A DNA stretch of 64,000 nucleotides from Alishewanella longhuensis (GTDB taxonomy: Bacteria; Pseudomonadota; Gammaproteobacteria; Enterobacterales; Alteromonadaceae): positions 1 through 64,000 of the forward strand of contig NZ_BNAO01000001.1 in NCBI RefSeq assembly GCF_014653435.1, in the 5' to 3' direction. This document shows, one piece after another, positions 22,758 through 35,776 of this stretch. Made by a program: the position numbers and the translations under genes. The notes beneath the pieces are model-generated. The model saw only the letters and a list, made by a program, of their open reading frames with translations, was not told the DNA's origin and did no database searches. Each line of letters begins with the position of its first letter. Position 1 is the stretch's first letter.

Positions 22758-23552
22758 ATGCAACTTTCTGCCACTGATTTACACATCTTATTGGTTGAAC
22801 CCTCTGATGTACAAAGAAAAATTATAAAAAAGCGACTTGCCGAAGAACATGTAACTCAGGTTATCGAAGCCGCTACACTCCAACAGGCCCTAGAGCTGAT
22901 TAAGCAGCAAAAACCTGATGCTATTGCTTGCGCCCTGCATTTCGCTGATGGTACGGGTGAACAATTATTACAACAGCTAAAATCTAACGTTGATACCGCT
23001 GATATTCCTTTTATGCTAGTTTCCAGCGAAAGCCGTAAAGCGCACTTGGAAGCATTCAAACAATCGGGAGTGGTGGCGATTTTGCCAAAACCGTTCGACG
23101 CAATGCAACTTGGCAAGGCTTTAAATGCTGCTGTCGATCTGCTTAGCCCAGCAGAATTAGAGCTAACATTATTTGACGTGCATGATGTGCGGGTGCTGAT
23201 TGTTGATGACAGCCGCCTTGCCAGGAATCATATCAAACGCGTATTAGTCAATTTGGGGATGCAGCATATTACTGAGGCCGAAGACGGCAAAGAAGCTATT
23301 GCCATTTTGCAACAACAGATGTTTGATTTGGTCGTGACTGACTATAACATGCCAGAAATAAACGGCCAGGAGCTAACCGAGTTTATCCGTGAGCACAGCA
23401 CCCTATCTCATATACCCGTGTTGATGGTGACCAGTGAAGCCAACGACACGCATTTAGCTAATATCGCCCAAAGCGGTGTTAATGCGCTATGTGATAAACC
23501 TTTTGAGCCACAGTCCGTAAAGCAGTTGTTATATAAACTGCTAGAGCACTAA
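22758..23552 (+). CDS. Tandem-receiver response regulator, first receiver degenerate
   Basis: A 264-aa protein of two CheY-like receiver domains and no output domain. REC2 (about 145-264) is canonical: acidic pair D150-D151, phospho-acceptor D195 in VVTDYNMP, T225 and K247. REC1 (about 8-130) is altered: the acidic pair is E14-P15 and the acceptor position is Ala59 (DAIACALHF), while Lys111 in PKPF remains. REC1 therefore probably cannot be phosphorylated by the usual mechanism. The ATG at 22758 is chosen because the receiver fold begins right after it. No histidine kinase is adjacent, so the partner is unknown; output by protein-protein interaction is inferred. Confidence 0.88.
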   Translation: MQLSATDLHILLVEPSDVQRKIIKKRLAEEHVTQVIEAATLQQALELIKQQKPDAIACALHFADGTGEQLLQQLKSNVDTADIPFMLVSSESRKAHLEAFKQSGVVAILPKPFDAMQLGKALNAAVDLLSPAELELTLFDVHDVRVLIVDDSRLARNHIKRVLVNLGMQHITEAEDGKEAIAILQQQMFDLVVTDYNMPEINGQELTEFIREHSTLSHIPVLMVTSEANDTHLANIAQSGVNALCDKPFEPQSVKQLLYKLLEH

Positions 23553-23620
23553 GCATTCTTGTAGCCGATAGCATTAAGCAAGGCTATCCGCAGCCTCTCT
23601 TTTCATATTACAGGTTAGCC

Positions 23621-24535
23621 ATGCCGCAAAAAACAAAGGCTTTGCATCCCAGAAATCCACATCAGGGTCGTTATGATCTGAGCCTGCTGTGCAAGCATTA
23701 CCCTGCTTTGACTAATTTTATTGTACTCACCCCTGGCGGTGAACAAAGTATCGACTTTACACAGGCAGCTGCGGTGCAGGCATTAAATGCAGCTTTGCTT
23801 GCCAGCTATTATCAAATTAAGTTTTGGCAACTGCCCGACGGCTATCTCTGCCCGCCCATTCCAGGGCGGGCAGACTATTTGCACTATGCCGCCGATCTGA
23901 TTGCAGAGTTACATAACGATGTTGATAAGGTCCCTCAAGGTAAGCACATTCGGATGCTGGATATTGGTTGTGGCGCTAATTGCATCTACCCCATTCTGGC
24001 AGCTCGCAGCTTTGGTTGGCAAGTGGTCGGTAGTGAGGTGGATACTCAAGCACAGGCTATTGCGCAAACGATTGTCAACGCCAATCCAGCTTTAAAAGGC
24101 CTGGTCAAACTGCGCCAACAACATGATGCCAAGCAGTTGTTGACCGGTATTATTTTAGCAGATGACTATTTCGACCTTATCGTTTGCAATCCGCCTTTTT
24201 ATGGCTCAGCGGCAGAAGCACAAGCAGTTAATCAACAAAAGTGGCAGAAGCTAGGTAAAGCTAACCAGGGGCGCAACTTTGCCGGCAGCAACAGTGAACT
24301 ATGGTGCGAAGGCGGCGAACTTACGTTTATCAGCAAGATGATTATTGAAAGCCAAGCCTATGCCAAGCAAGTTGGATGGTTTAGCAGCTTAGTCTCGCAG
24401 CAGAAGCACCATAAACTATTAGTTGCCCAGCTCATTCAGCAAGCCAAAATGTCTGGCCCCATCGACATTCGGCAAATAAAAATGCAGCAAGGGCAGAAAA
24501 CCAGCCTGCTATTGGCTTGGCGTTATACCGCTTAG
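23621..24535 (+). CDS. rlmF: 23S rRNA (adenine1618-N6)-methyltransferase RlmF
   Basis: A 304-aa SAM-dependent N6-adenine methyltransferase (YbiN/RlmF). The N-terminal HPRNPHQGRYDLSLL segment is a family hallmark; the SAM loop is LDIGCGANCIYPILA, and the N6-methylase catalytic motif NPPFYGS lies near residue 190. Monocistronic, convergent with the beta-lactamase gene across a hairpin. Confidence 0.93.
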   Translation: MPQKTKALHPRNPHQGRYDLSLLCKHYPALTNFIVLTPGGEQSIDFTQAAAVQALNAALLASYYQIKFWQLPDGYLCPPIPGRADYLHYAADLIAELHNDVDKVPQGKHIRMLDIGCGANCIYPILAARSFGWQVVGSEVDTQAQAIAQTIVNANPALKGLVKLRQQHDAKQLLTGIILADDYFDLIVCNPPFYGSAAEAQAVNQQKWQKLGKANQGRNFAGSNSELWCEGGELTFISKMIIESQAYAKQVGWFSSLVSQQKHHKLLVAQLIQQAKMSGPIDIRQIKMQQGQKTSLLLAWRYTA

Positions 24536-24546
24536 CGTTAATAACC

Positions 24547-24594
24547 AAAGCCAAACAGCGTATGATATAAGATTAAGTATTGCTGGATGGCTTT
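24547..24594. terminator. Possible bidirectional terminator between rlmF and bla
   Basis: AAAGCC (24547-24552) pairs with GGCTTT (24589-24594), and CAGC with GCTG inside, leaving a long AT-rich loop. The long loop makes it a weak call. Confidence 0.3.
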
Positions 24595-24609
24595 AGCATC
24601 TGTTGCTGA

Positions 24610-25443
24610 TTAACGCTGATTCTGATCTTCGGGTAATGCATTAATAGCACGCAATACTGCACGTCCAATCAACTCCCGTTTTGGTAAATCATCTAAGCGA
24701 TTAGGTGTATCGATATTCAGCGCAAAGAATACCGGCCCAGCCGGCAGCGCTACCCAACCCACCCACCAGCCGTATTTACCCTGCCAGCCAGTTTTAGCAT
24801 ATAGCTGCCAATCTTCACCCTGCTCGTTAACGAGCAGGGTTTTTACCAGTTGTTGATGCGCCATACTAAAAGGCAAACGCTCAGCGTACAAGTCTTGTAA
24901 AAATTTAACCTGTTCAAAAGCGGAGATCGCCAGTTCGCCGTCAATCCAGTAATCGCCCTCAGTCGTTGCTACAGAAGCATTACCATAGGCCAACTTAGCT
25001 AAGTACTGGCCAGCGCGGGCCGCGCCAATAACGTCTGCCAGTTCACGATATACCCATACCGCAGAGTAACGCATGGCGCTGCTAAGCGTTTGATCCTGGT
25101 TATGTAACTTAAAACTATGCTCAGTGCCATCCCAACGAAATAGCTGCTCTGCTGAGCTAATCATGCCAGCATCCAGCGCCATTAGGGTATGCGGGATTTT
25201 ATAAGTAGAGGCAGGTGTATAACGCTGTGCTGCGCGCGCAGCGTTATACACCAACAACTGTGCTTGCCGCAGATCGGCGATAACGATAGTACCATTCGCT
25301 TGCTGCGCCGAAAAAATTTGCTGCCACTCTGGCCTTTCTTGCCAGGGCAGTTCGCTCGTTCTGCTGTCGGCATAACAGTTAATAACAATAAGGTTAAGCA
25401 CTATACAAATAATTAGCCTGATGTTAAAGCTACTTTGCCACAT
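24610..25443 (-). CDS. Class D (OXA-2-like) serine beta-lactamase
   Basis: A 277-aa periplasmic serine beta-lactamase with signal peptide (about 1-25, ending CYA). All class D motifs are present: S79-T-Y-K82 (nucleophile and carbamylated Lys; Tyr replaces the more usual Phe), S127-A-V129, Y153-G-N155, and K217-T-G219 followed by W220. Segments such as HTLMALDAGM, LFRWDG, HNQDQ, GDYWIDG, GWWVGW and ALNIDTPNR are very close to what I recall of the OXA-2 group, whose members are about 275 aa. AGGGG precedes the ATG. No integron, attC or IS flanks it; neighbours are rlmF and glyS, so it appears to be an intrinsic chromosomal gene. Spectrum cannot be read from sequence. Confidence 0.95.
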   Translation of the reverse strand: MWQSSFNIRLIICIVLNLIVINCYADSRTSELPWQERPEWQQIFSAQQANGTIVIADLRQAQLLVYNAARAAQRYTPASTYKIPHTLMALDAGMISSAEQLFRWDGTEHSFKLHNQDQTLSSAMRYSAVWVYRELADVIGAARAGQYLAKLAYGNASVATTEGDYWIDGELAISAFEQVKFLQDLYAERLPFSMAHQQLVKTLLVNEQGEDWQLYAKTGWQGKYGWWVGWVALPAGPVFFALNIDTPNRLDDLPKRELIGRAVLRAINALPEDQNQR

Positions 25444-25479
25444 AGGTAAATCCCCTGCTGTTTAGGTATATAACTAAAA

Positions 25480-25500
25480 AAGCCAGCACGTGGCTGGCTT
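25480..25500 (-). terminator. glyS terminator
   Basis: AAGCCAGC / GCTGGCTT stem with a 5-nt loop; on the minus strand a run of six T follows. It ends the glyQS unit, so the beta-lactamase gene downstream needs its own promoter in the about 36 bp that remain. Confidence 0.85.
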
Positions 25501-25518
25501 TATCGGATGCTAGTACGC

Positions 25519-27576
25519 CTACTGCAACACGGAAATATCCGCTACCTGTAAGAATAAATCACGTAACTGCTTAAGTAAGGCAAGACGGTTAGCCCGCACG
25601 GCCAGGTCATCAGCATTGACCATAACCTGATCAAAGAAGCTGTCAATAACCTCACGTAACGCGGCAAGGTGCGTTAACGCTTCGCTATAGTCGGCTACTT
25701 TCACCTGATATGCCTGCTCTGCGGTAATCGCCGTGTACAACGCCTTTTCAGCAGCATCTTGCAGCAATTCGGTGTTGATGGTAGCAGCAATATCGCCTTC
25801 TACCTTTGCCAGGATATTAGCTACCCGCTTATTGGCGGCCGCCAGCGCTGTTGCCGCTTCTAGCTTACGGAACGCCGCCACAGCTTTTACTCTGCGATCA
25901 AAGTCAGCAGGGTTAGTTGGACGACGGGCTAGTACTGCTTGAATCACATCGACACTGTAACCTTCATCCTGATACCAAGCGCGGAAGCGGCCTAACAGAA
26001 AGTCGAGCACCTCATCGGCTACCTTAGCATTACTAAGCTTGTCGCCAAAGGTTTGCTGACTAAAAGCAATTAGCTCAACCAAGTCAAGTGGCAATTGCTT
26101 TTCAACCATAATGCGTAAAGCACCAATAGCAGCACGGCGCAGCGCGAACGGGTCTTTATCGCCTTTTGGAATCTGACCAATCCCAAAAATGCCTACCAAT
26201 GAATCCAGTTTATCGGCAATAGCTACCGCTGCGCCTTCTAAACGACTCGGTAATTCGTCGCCCGCAAAGCGTGGCATATATTGCTCGTTTAGCGCCAAAG
26301 CCACGGCTTCAGCTTCGCCGTCTAAGCGCGCGTAGTGCATGCCCATAATGCCCTGCACTTCTGGGAATTCACCCACCATATTGGTCATTAAATCGGTTTT
26401 TGACAGCAAACCCGCGCGCGCGGCAGCCTGTTCATCGACGCCAATTTTACTGGCGATAAAGCCTGCTACCTGACTAATGCGCTCTGACTTCTCAGCTAGA
26501 GTACCTAGCTGCTGCTGGAACAATACCGTTTTCAGGCTATCTAATCGATCCACTAATTTAACTTTACGATCAGTATTAAAGAAAAATTGCGCATCGGCCA
26601 AACGTGGCCGCACCACTTTCTCGTTGCCTGAGATAATTTGCTGCGGATCTTTACTGCTGATATTCGCCACAAAGATAAACTTATTCATCAGTTTGCCAGC
26701 ACTATCTAACAGCGGGAAGTACTTTTGATTATCTTTCATGGTTGAAATTAGCGGTTCAGCAGGTACTTGCAGGAAGCTTTCTTCAAAGCTACCGACTAAC
26801 ACCGCAGGCCATTCGACTAACGAAGTGACTTCTTCTAACAGCGCATCGTCCGGTTTTACCTGTGCCCCTAACCCTGCTGCAGTAATAGCAACCTGTTCAG
26901 CAATATAAGCTTTACGCTTGGCATAATCGGCAATGACAAAAGCCTGCTCTAGTGTTGGCAAATACGCATCGGCATTTTTAATACTAACCAGTGCTGGTGC
27001 ATGGAAACGGTGACCATAGGTTTGATTACCGGCGGTGCGCCCTAAAATCGTCGCAGGCACCACTGTCTCGCCGTATAACATAATGATGGTATGCACAGGC
27101 CGGATAAATTCGGCATCTGAATTGCCCCAACGCATGGGTTTGGCAATAGGTAGTTTACTTAACGCTATACTGAGCATATCAGGTAATAGCGTGACGGTAG
27201 CTTGCCCTTGCTGCTGTTGCCGGCAAAGTAACCAGGCACCTTTATCCGTTTCTAAACGCTCAGCTTGCTCAACGGTGATACCACAACCTGCGGCCCAACC
27301 TTGTGCGGCCTTGGTCGGCTGGCCTGCAGCATCAAAAGCAGCGCTGATGGCAGGGCCGCGCTTTTCTACTACTTTATCGGCTTGCGCTGCTGCCAGTTGG
27401 TTAATACGCACAGCTAAACGCCGTGGTGCGGCATACCAAGCAACAGTGCCATGGCTTAGTTCTTGTTTCGCCAGCTCTGCTACTAAATTATCTGCCAGTG
27501 CTGTGGCCAAGGCTTTTAATGCTTTTGGTGGTAGCTCTTCGGTTCCAATTTCAACCAGAAAATCCTGTGCGCTCAT
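25519..27576 (-). CDS. glyS: Glycyl-tRNA synthetase beta subunit
   Basis: A 685-aa beta subunit of the bacterial alpha2beta2 glycyl-tRNA synthetase; it carries the tRNA-binding portion. It begins with the family signature [16 protein letters not shown] and contains [14 protein letters not shown], the [12 protein letters not shown] segment of the HD-like domain, and a C-terminal anticodon-binding region. The start ATG shares one base with the glyQ stop (TAATG), indicating coupled translation for stoichiometric subunits. Confidence 0.97.
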   Translation of the reverse strand: MSAQDFLVEIGTEELPPKALKALATALADNLVAELAKQELSHGTVAWYAAPRRLAVRINQLAAAQADKVVEKRGPAISAAFDAAGQPTKAAQGWAAGCGITVEQAERLETDKGAWLLCRQQQQGQATVTLLPDMLSIALSKLPIAKPMRWGNSDAEFIRPVHTIIMLYGETVVPATILGRTAGNQTYGHRFHAPALVSIKNADAYLPTLEQAFVIADYAKRKAYIAEQVAITAAGLGAQVKPDDALLEEVTSLVEWPAVLVGSFEESFLQVPAEPLISTMKDNQKYFPLLDSAGKLMNKFIFVANISSKDPQQIISGNEKVVRPRLADAQFFFNTDRKVKLVDRLDSLKTVLFQQQLGTLAEKSERISQVAGFIASKIGVDEQAAARAGLLSKTDLMTNMVGEFPEVQGIMGMHYARLDGEAEAVALALNEQYMPRFAGDELPSRLEGAAVAIADKLDSLVGIFGIGQIPKGDKDPFALRRAAIGALRIMVEKQLPLDLVELIAFSQQTFGDKLSNAKVADEVLDFLLGRFRAWYQDEGYSVDVIQAVLARRPTNPADFDRRVKAVAAFRKLEAATALAAANKRVANILAKVEGDIAATINTELLQDAAEKALYTAITAEQAYQVKVADYSEALTHLAALREVIDSFFDQVMVNADDLAVRANRLALLKQLRDLFLQVADISVLQ

Positions 27577-28499
27577 TAGTTAGCCTCCGACTGCACTGGC
27601 TTAATTTTACAAAGCGGGAAACCCAGTTTTTCCCGTGCATCATAGTAGGCCTGTGCGCAGGCTTTGGCTAAGGTGCGAACCCGCAGAATATAGCGCTGGC
27701 GCTCGGTAACCGAAATGGCATGGCGGGCATCTAACAGGTTAAACGCATGCGAGGCTTTCATCACTTTTTCGTACGCGGGTAATGCCAAGCCTTGCTCAAT
27801 CAGATACTGGCTTTCTTTTTCGCACTGATCAAAATAGGTAAAGAGCGCAGCGACATCGGCATGCTCAAAGTTATAGGTAGACTGCTCTACTTCGTTTTGA
27901 TGAAACACATCGCCGTAGGTAACACGGCCTAAAGGTCCATCGGTCCAAACCAGATCATAGATAGAGTCGACGCCTTGAATATACATGGCCAGGCGCTCTA
28001 AACCATAGGTAATTTCACCGGTAACTGGGCGACATTCTAAGCCACCTACTTGCTGAAAATAAGTGAACTGGGTCACTTCCATGCCGTTCAACCACACTTC
28101 CCAACCCAGACCCCAGGCACCCAGTGTCGGCGATTCCCAGTTATCTTCTACAAAGCGAATATCATGCACCAGCGTATCTAAGCCCAACTCTTCTAACGAG
28201 CCTAAATAAAGCTGCTGAATATTATCGGGTGATGGCTTTAAGATGACCTGGAATTGATAATAATGCTGTAAGCGATTAGGGTTTTCGCCGTAGCGACCAT
28301 CTGTAGGACGACGGCAAGGCTGTACATAAGCTACATTGGTTGGTTCAGGCCCTAACGAGCGTAAAAAGGTCATAGGATGGAAAGTACCAGCACCGACTTC
28401 TAAGTCCAGTGGCTGCACGATAACGCAGCCTTGGCGTGCCCAGTAATCTTGCAGGGCTAAAATAAGGCCCTGAAAGGTTTTGATATCGTATTTATGCAT
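27576..28499 (-). CDS. glyQ: Glycyl-tRNA synthetase alpha subunit
   Basis: A 307-aa class II synthetase catalytic subunit. It begins with the typical [20 protein letters not shown], followed by [18 protein letters not shown] and [19 protein letters not shown], the ATP/glycine-binding core. With GlyS it charges tRNA-Gly. The gyrB-glyQ-glyS order on the same strand matches what I know of Shewanella-type genomes. Confidence 0.97.
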   Translation of the reverse strand: MHKYDIKTFQGLILALQDYWARQGCVIVQPLDLEVGAGTFHPMTFLRSLGPEPTNVAYVQPCRRPTDGRYGENPNRLQHYYQFQVILKPSPDNIQQLYLGSLEELGLDTLVHDIRFVEDNWESPTLGAWGLGWEVWLNGMEVTQFTYFQQVGGLECRPVTGEITYGLERLAMYIQGVDSIYDLVWTDGPLGRVTYGDVFHQNEVEQSTYNFEHADVAALFTYFDQCEKESQYLIEQGLALPAYEKVMKASHAFNLLDARHAISVTERQRYILRVRTLAKACAQAYYDAREKLGFPLCKIKPVQSEAN

Positions 28500-28526
28500 G
28501 CGTTGCTAACTCACTAAAATAACTGA

Positions 28527-28542
28527 GGGGCTTAAAAGCCCC
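28527..28542 (-). terminator. Hairpin after gyrB
   Basis: GGGGCTT-AA-AAGCCCC, a perfect 7-bp stem in the 61-bp gyrB-glyQ gap. It is not followed by a strong U-tract on the minus strand, so it may only attenuate read-through into glyQS. Confidence 0.45.
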
Positions 28543-28560
28543 TACTTTGTTTAACTTTGC

Positions 28561-32081
<3,521 letters not shown>

Positions 32082-32105
32082 ATCAACAACAGTCTGGTTG
32101 TTACA

Positions 32106-33209
32106 CTATAAACGCATTGGCATAACAACGTAAGCTGCACCTTCGTTACCTACCCCTTCCAACAAAGCACTAGAGTTACTATCGTTTAAATGCAAAATAA
32201 CCAAATCAGTACTTAACGAATTTAAGACATCTAACAGGTAGCCGACGTTAAAGCCGATTTCGAGATTATCACCTTGATACTCAACTTCGATAACTTCTTC
32301 TGCCTGTTCATGTTCAGGGTTATTTGCCACAATCTGTAACTCAGAAGGGCTTAAGGTAAAGCGCACTCCACGATATTTCTCATTTGATAAAATAGAAGCG
32401 CGGGTGCAGGCATCTTTTAATACAGAACGGTGAGCAGTAACCAGCTTAGTACTGTTACGTGGTAGCACTCGGCGATAGTCAGGGAAACGACCATCAATTA
32501 ATTTACTGCTAAAACTAAAACTACTATCGCTTAGCCGAATATGGTTCTGCCCTAAACTTAGGCTAACCAATTGTTCATCATTCGCCAACAAACGCATAAT
32601 CTCTAATACCCCTTTGCGTGGGATAATAATTTGCTTTTGTTGTCCGGCAACAGCGGGTAACGGTAAAGTACTCATTGCCAAGCGGTGGCCATCGGTGGCA
32701 ACAGCAGTCAAGGTGCCGTTATCTACTTCAAATAACAAACCATTCAGATAATAGCGAACGTCTTGGTTTGCCATGGAAAAAGCAGTGTCGTCTAATAGCT
32801 TACGCAGCTGTTGGCGGCTCAGTTTTAACTCTACTTCGCCCTGCCAACTTTCTAAATTAGGGTACTCGGCGGCACTAAGCGTAGATAAGGTAAACTTCGT
32901 TTTACCACAAGAAAGAATACAGCTCTCACCTTGCATCTGCACAGCTATATCGCTGCTCTCTGGCAAACTACGGCAGATATCCAGCAGTTTTTTAGCCGGT
33001 ACCGTAATGCGCCCAGGGGTTTGCACCTGCAACTGCACCGTACTTGCCACTAATTCTACTTCTAAATCGGTGCCGGTAAGCGACAAGGTATCGCCGCTAA
33101 CATCCAACAATACATTCGATAAGATTGGCAGATTATGCCGCCTCTCGATAGCACCCGAAACCATTTGCAGCGGTTTTAGTAAGGCGTCACGGTTAATAAC
33201 AAATTGCAT
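32106..33209 (-). CDS. dnaN: DNA polymerase III beta sliding clamp
   Basis: A 367-aa ring-clamp subunit (E. coli 366) with three topologically similar domains. It starts MQFVINRDALLKPLQMVSG, includes LPILSNVLL, TDLEVELVA, FSMANQDVRYYLNGLLFE and VATDGHRLA, and ends with the typical YVVMPMRL. AGGG precedes the ATG. It follows dnaA by 12 nt and precedes recF by 24 nt. Confidence 0.98.
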   Translation of the reverse strand: MQFVINRDALLKPLQMVSGAIERRHNLPILSNVLLDVSGDTLSLTGTDLEVELVASTVQLQVQTPGRITVPAKKLLDICRSLPESSDIAVQMQGESCILSCGKTKFTLSTLSAAEYPNLESWQGEVELKLSRQQLRKLLDDTAFSMANQDVRYYLNGLLFEVDNGTLTAVATDGHRLAMSTLPLPAVAGQQKQIIIPRKGVLEIMRLLANDEQLVSLSLGQNHIRLSDSSFSFSSKLIDGRFPDYRRVLPRNSTKLVTAHRSVLKDACTRASILSNEKYRGVRFTLSPSELQIVANNPEHEQAEEVIEVEYQGDNLEIGFNVGYLLDVLNSLSTDLVILHLNDSNSSALLEGVGNEGAAYVVMPMRL

Positions 33210-33221
33210 AACAAAACCCTG

Positions 33222-34589
33222 TTAAGACGACAAAGTACGAATAAGATTCTGGAAATCTTCTTTAATTTCATGCGTTTCTTCTTTCAGTGATTCAATTTTA
33301 CGACAGGCATGTAACACTGTTGTATGATCGCGCCCACCAAAAGCGTCACCAATTTCTGGTAAACTATGGTTAGTTAATTCTTTTGCCAAGGCCATGGCCA
33401 TTTGCCGTGGCCGAGCTACTGAACGTGAACGACGCTTTGACAATAAATCCGCCACCCGAATTTTATAATACTCGGCAACGGTCTTCTGAATATTCTCTAT
33501 CGTCACCAGTTTGTCTTGCAAAGCTAATAAATCACGCAGCGCTTCACGCACAAAATCGATAGTGATTGGCCTACCAGTGAAGTTAGCATTGGCAATCACC
33601 CGGTTTAGCGCCCCTTCCAACTCCCGCACATTGGATCGCAACCGTTTTGCTACGAAAAAGGCCACTTCTTCCGGCAAGCGGATCTGGTTCTCTTGTGCCT
33701 TACGCATCAAGATCGCCACCCGAGTTTCTAACTCCGGTGGTTCGATCGCGATAGTTAAACCCCAGCCAAAACGTGATTTTAAACGATCTTCAACCCCATC
33801 AATTTCTTTAGGGTAACGATCGCTGGTTAAGATGATCTGCTGATTACCTTCCAACAGCGCATTAAAAGTATGGAAAAACTCTTCCTGCGAGCGTTCTTTA
33901 TTAGCAAAGAATTGAATGTCATCGATAAGCAAGGCGTCTACTGAGCGATAATAACGCTTAAACTCCTCTATGGCATTGTTCTGTAAGGCTTTTACCATAT
34001 CCTGCACAAAGCGCTCGGAATGCATATAGATTACTTTTGCATCAGGCTTTTTCGCTAGGATACCATTGCCAACAGCATGCAATAAATGTGTTTTACCTAA
34101 ACCGGTACCGCCATAAATAAATAATGGGTTATAAGCCGTACCTGGATTGTCTGCAACCTGTGAAGCGGCCGCGCGCGCTAACTGGTTTGATTTACCCTCA
34201 ACAAAGTTAGTAAAGGTGTAATTAGCACGAACATTAGAACGCACTATTGTTTTAGGCGCAGGCTCTGGTACTTCAGGGGCAACGGGCGCAATTTGCGCCG
34301 GTCTGTGATTTATCTGCGGGCTCGGAGAGCTGGCAGTAGCTTGTTGGCTAGTTCCCACATCAAAGCGCAAGCGCGGTGCATTATCACCGCAGTAATCCCG
34401 GATCAGCTCCAGGATCCGATTTAAATACTTTTCACGTACCCAATCCAGCACAAAACGATTTGGCGCATAAAGCGTCAAAGCATCTGCCGAACTATCGGCC
34501 TGTAGCGGCCGGATCCACATACTAAAGTGCTGTGCGGGAAGTTCTGCTTGCAAAGCTTGCAAACAATTTTGCCAAACGGACTGGTACAC
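33222..34589 (-). CDS. dnaA: Chromosomal replication initiator DnaA
   Basis: A 455-aa initiator. Domain I occupies about 1-80 and a short Pro/Ala/Ser-rich domain II follows. Domain III AAA+ has Walker [17 protein letters not shown] and Walker [10 protein letters not shown]; domain IV carries the DnaA-box-binding [15 protein letters not shown] helix-turn-helix signature. GTG start with AGGAG 5 nt upstream, as in E. coli. DnaA boxes lie in the upstream gap, consistent with autoregulation. It heads dnaA-dnaN-recF-gyrB. Confidence 0.98.
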   Translation of the reverse strand: MYQSVWQNCLQALQAELPAQHFSMWIRPLQADSSADALTLYAPNRFVLDWVREKYLNRILELIRDYCGDNAPRLRFDVGTSQQATASSPSPQINHRPAQIAPVAPEVPEPAPKTIVRSNVRANYTFTNFVEGKSNQLARAAASQVADNPGTAYNPLFIYGGTGLGKTHLLHAVGNGILAKKPDAKVIYMHSERFVQDMVKALQNNAIEEFKRYYRSVDALLIDDIQFFANKERSQEEFFHTFNALLEGNQQIILTSDRYPKEIDGVEDRLKSRFGWGLTIAIEPPELETRVAILMRKAQENQIRLPEEVAFFVAKRLRSNVRELEGALNRVIANANFTGRPITIDFVREALRDLLALQDKLVTIENIQKTVAEYYKIRVADLLSKRRSRSVARPRQMAMALAKELTNHSLPEIGDAFGGRDHTTVLHACRKIESLKEETHEIKEDFQNLIRTLSS

Positions 34590-34665
34590 CGAATCTCCTG
34601 AAGCCTGAGTTATGATTTAAGTTAAAGGCTGGTGTAAAATGCCAGAGGGTCATTATCGTACTATC

Positions 34666-34857
34666 TTATCCACAACTTCAAGATTGACTTTTTAAAAAAA
34701 ATTTTATTTAAACAAAAAATAACCTAAGCATCTGTTTATTATTAGTTTATTACCTTTATTCTATTTCAGAATACTGAACCGAAAACACCCCGAAATCTGG
34801 CTTAAAAAGCATTTAACTCACAATTTATCCGCAAAGGATCAGCGAAGCTGTGGAAAA
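34666..34857. promoter_or_regulatory. DnaA-box and AT-rich region between dnaA and rpmH
   Basis: A consensus DnaA box TTATCCACA is at 34666-34674; TTATCCGCA (34825-34833) and, on the minus strand, TTTTCCACA (34849-34857) each have one mismatch. Between them, about 34687-34765 is extremely AT-rich. The position fits dnaA autoregulation. It also resembles an origin in the dnaA-rpmH gap, as found in many other bacteria, but the better oriC candidate is at 45.6-46.1 kb. The rest of the gap (to 34913) shows no gene. Confidence 0.65.
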
Positions 34858-34913
34858 CTCAGCGAATAATACCTTTAACTTGTCTTTGGATCATAATTAA
34901 AGCAAGGATCGCA

Positions 34914-34942
34914 TTGACTTTAGAGCCCGAACTACTTAAAAT
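34914..34942 (+). promoter_or_regulatory. rpmH promoter
   Basis: TTGACT (34914-34919), an ideal 17-nt spacer and TAAAAT (34937-34942), followed by a GC-rich CGCG discriminator, 88 nt before rpmH. Strong promoter expected for rpmH-rnpA-yidD-yidC. Confidence 0.8.
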
Positions 34943-34984
34943 TCGCGCTCATTTTTGTCAGCTGCGTTTTGGTGTATTTGCTAA

Positions 34985-35167
<183 letters not shown>

Positions 35168-35186
35168 GCTGGCGGTTAAACGCTGC

Positions 35187-35555
35187 GTGGTCAGCTTCAG
35201 ATTCGGCCGGGAGTTAAGGCTGTTAACTCCCAGTCAGTTTGATAACGTATTTCAAAACCCGTTTCGGGTCGCTTCCCCCCTATTTACCATCCTGGCAAAA
35301 CCCAATCAGTTAACTCATCCGCGAATTGGCCTTACTATCGCCAAAAAACGTGTTAAATTAGCCGTGCAACGCAATCGTATCAAACGTTGTGTGCGTGACA
35401 GCTTTCGTTTGCATCAGCATCAGCTTCCCGGTGTGGATCTGGTACTCATGGTAAAAGGGGACATAAGCAACACCCCTAATGATGAATTACTGAAACAACT
35501 GGAACGGCTATGGCAGAAGATCGCTCGCCAGTACATCGCTTTATCATCTGGTTAA
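35187..35555 (+). CDS. rnpA: Ribonuclease P protein component
   Basis: A 122-aa basic protein cofactor of RNase P, which matures tRNA 5' ends. It contains [18 protein letters not shown] and the RNR signature region [19 protein letters not shown] start at 35187, as in E. coli, 19 nt after rpmH. The 3' end overlaps yidD by 46 nt, a known conserved overlap. Confidence 0.96.
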   Translation: MVSFRFGRELRLLTPSQFDNVFQNPFRVASPLFTILAKPNQLTHPRIGLTIAKKRVKLAVQRNRIKRCVRDSFRLHQHQLPGVDLVLMVKGDISNTPNDELLKQLERLWQKIARQYIALSSG

Positions 35556-35773
35556 TGCTCGGCTTAGTCCGAGGTTATCAGCTATTGATAAGCCCACTAC
35601 TGGGGCCGCGCTGCCGTTTCCATCCCACTTGCTCTCACTATGCTATTGAGGCCATTGGCCGCTTTGGCGCAGTAAAAGGGGCTTGGTTAGCCGGCAAACG
35701 CATATTAAAATGTCATCCGTTTCACCCAGGTGGTGAAGATCCCGTTCCTGAAAAGCATAATGAGAAAAGCTAA
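35510..35773 (+). CDS. yidD: Membrane protein insertion efficiency factor YidD
   Basis: An 87-aa protein with the family core [46 protein letters not shown] and three conserved Cys. It has an amphipathic/hydrophobic N-terminal segment and is thought to assist YidC-dependent insertion at the inner membrane. The start is inside rnpA in another frame; it ends 3 nt before yidC. Confidence 0.95.
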   Translation: MAEDRSPVHRFIIWLMLGLVRGYQLLISPLLGPRCRFHPTCSHYAIEAIGRFGAVKGAWLAGKRILKCHPFHPGGEDPVPEKHNEKS

Positions 35774-35776
35774 CCC

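Noticed and set aside
25483-25498. CACGTG core resembling parS
   Set aside because: It is the loop of the glyS terminator stem (GCCAGC...GCTGGC), and the outer bases do not match the parS consensus.
27035-27583. A 182-codon open frame on the plus strand
   Set aside because: It lies entirely antisense to glyS, is Ala/Ser-rich in the way of antisense shadows, and glyS is intact and conserved.
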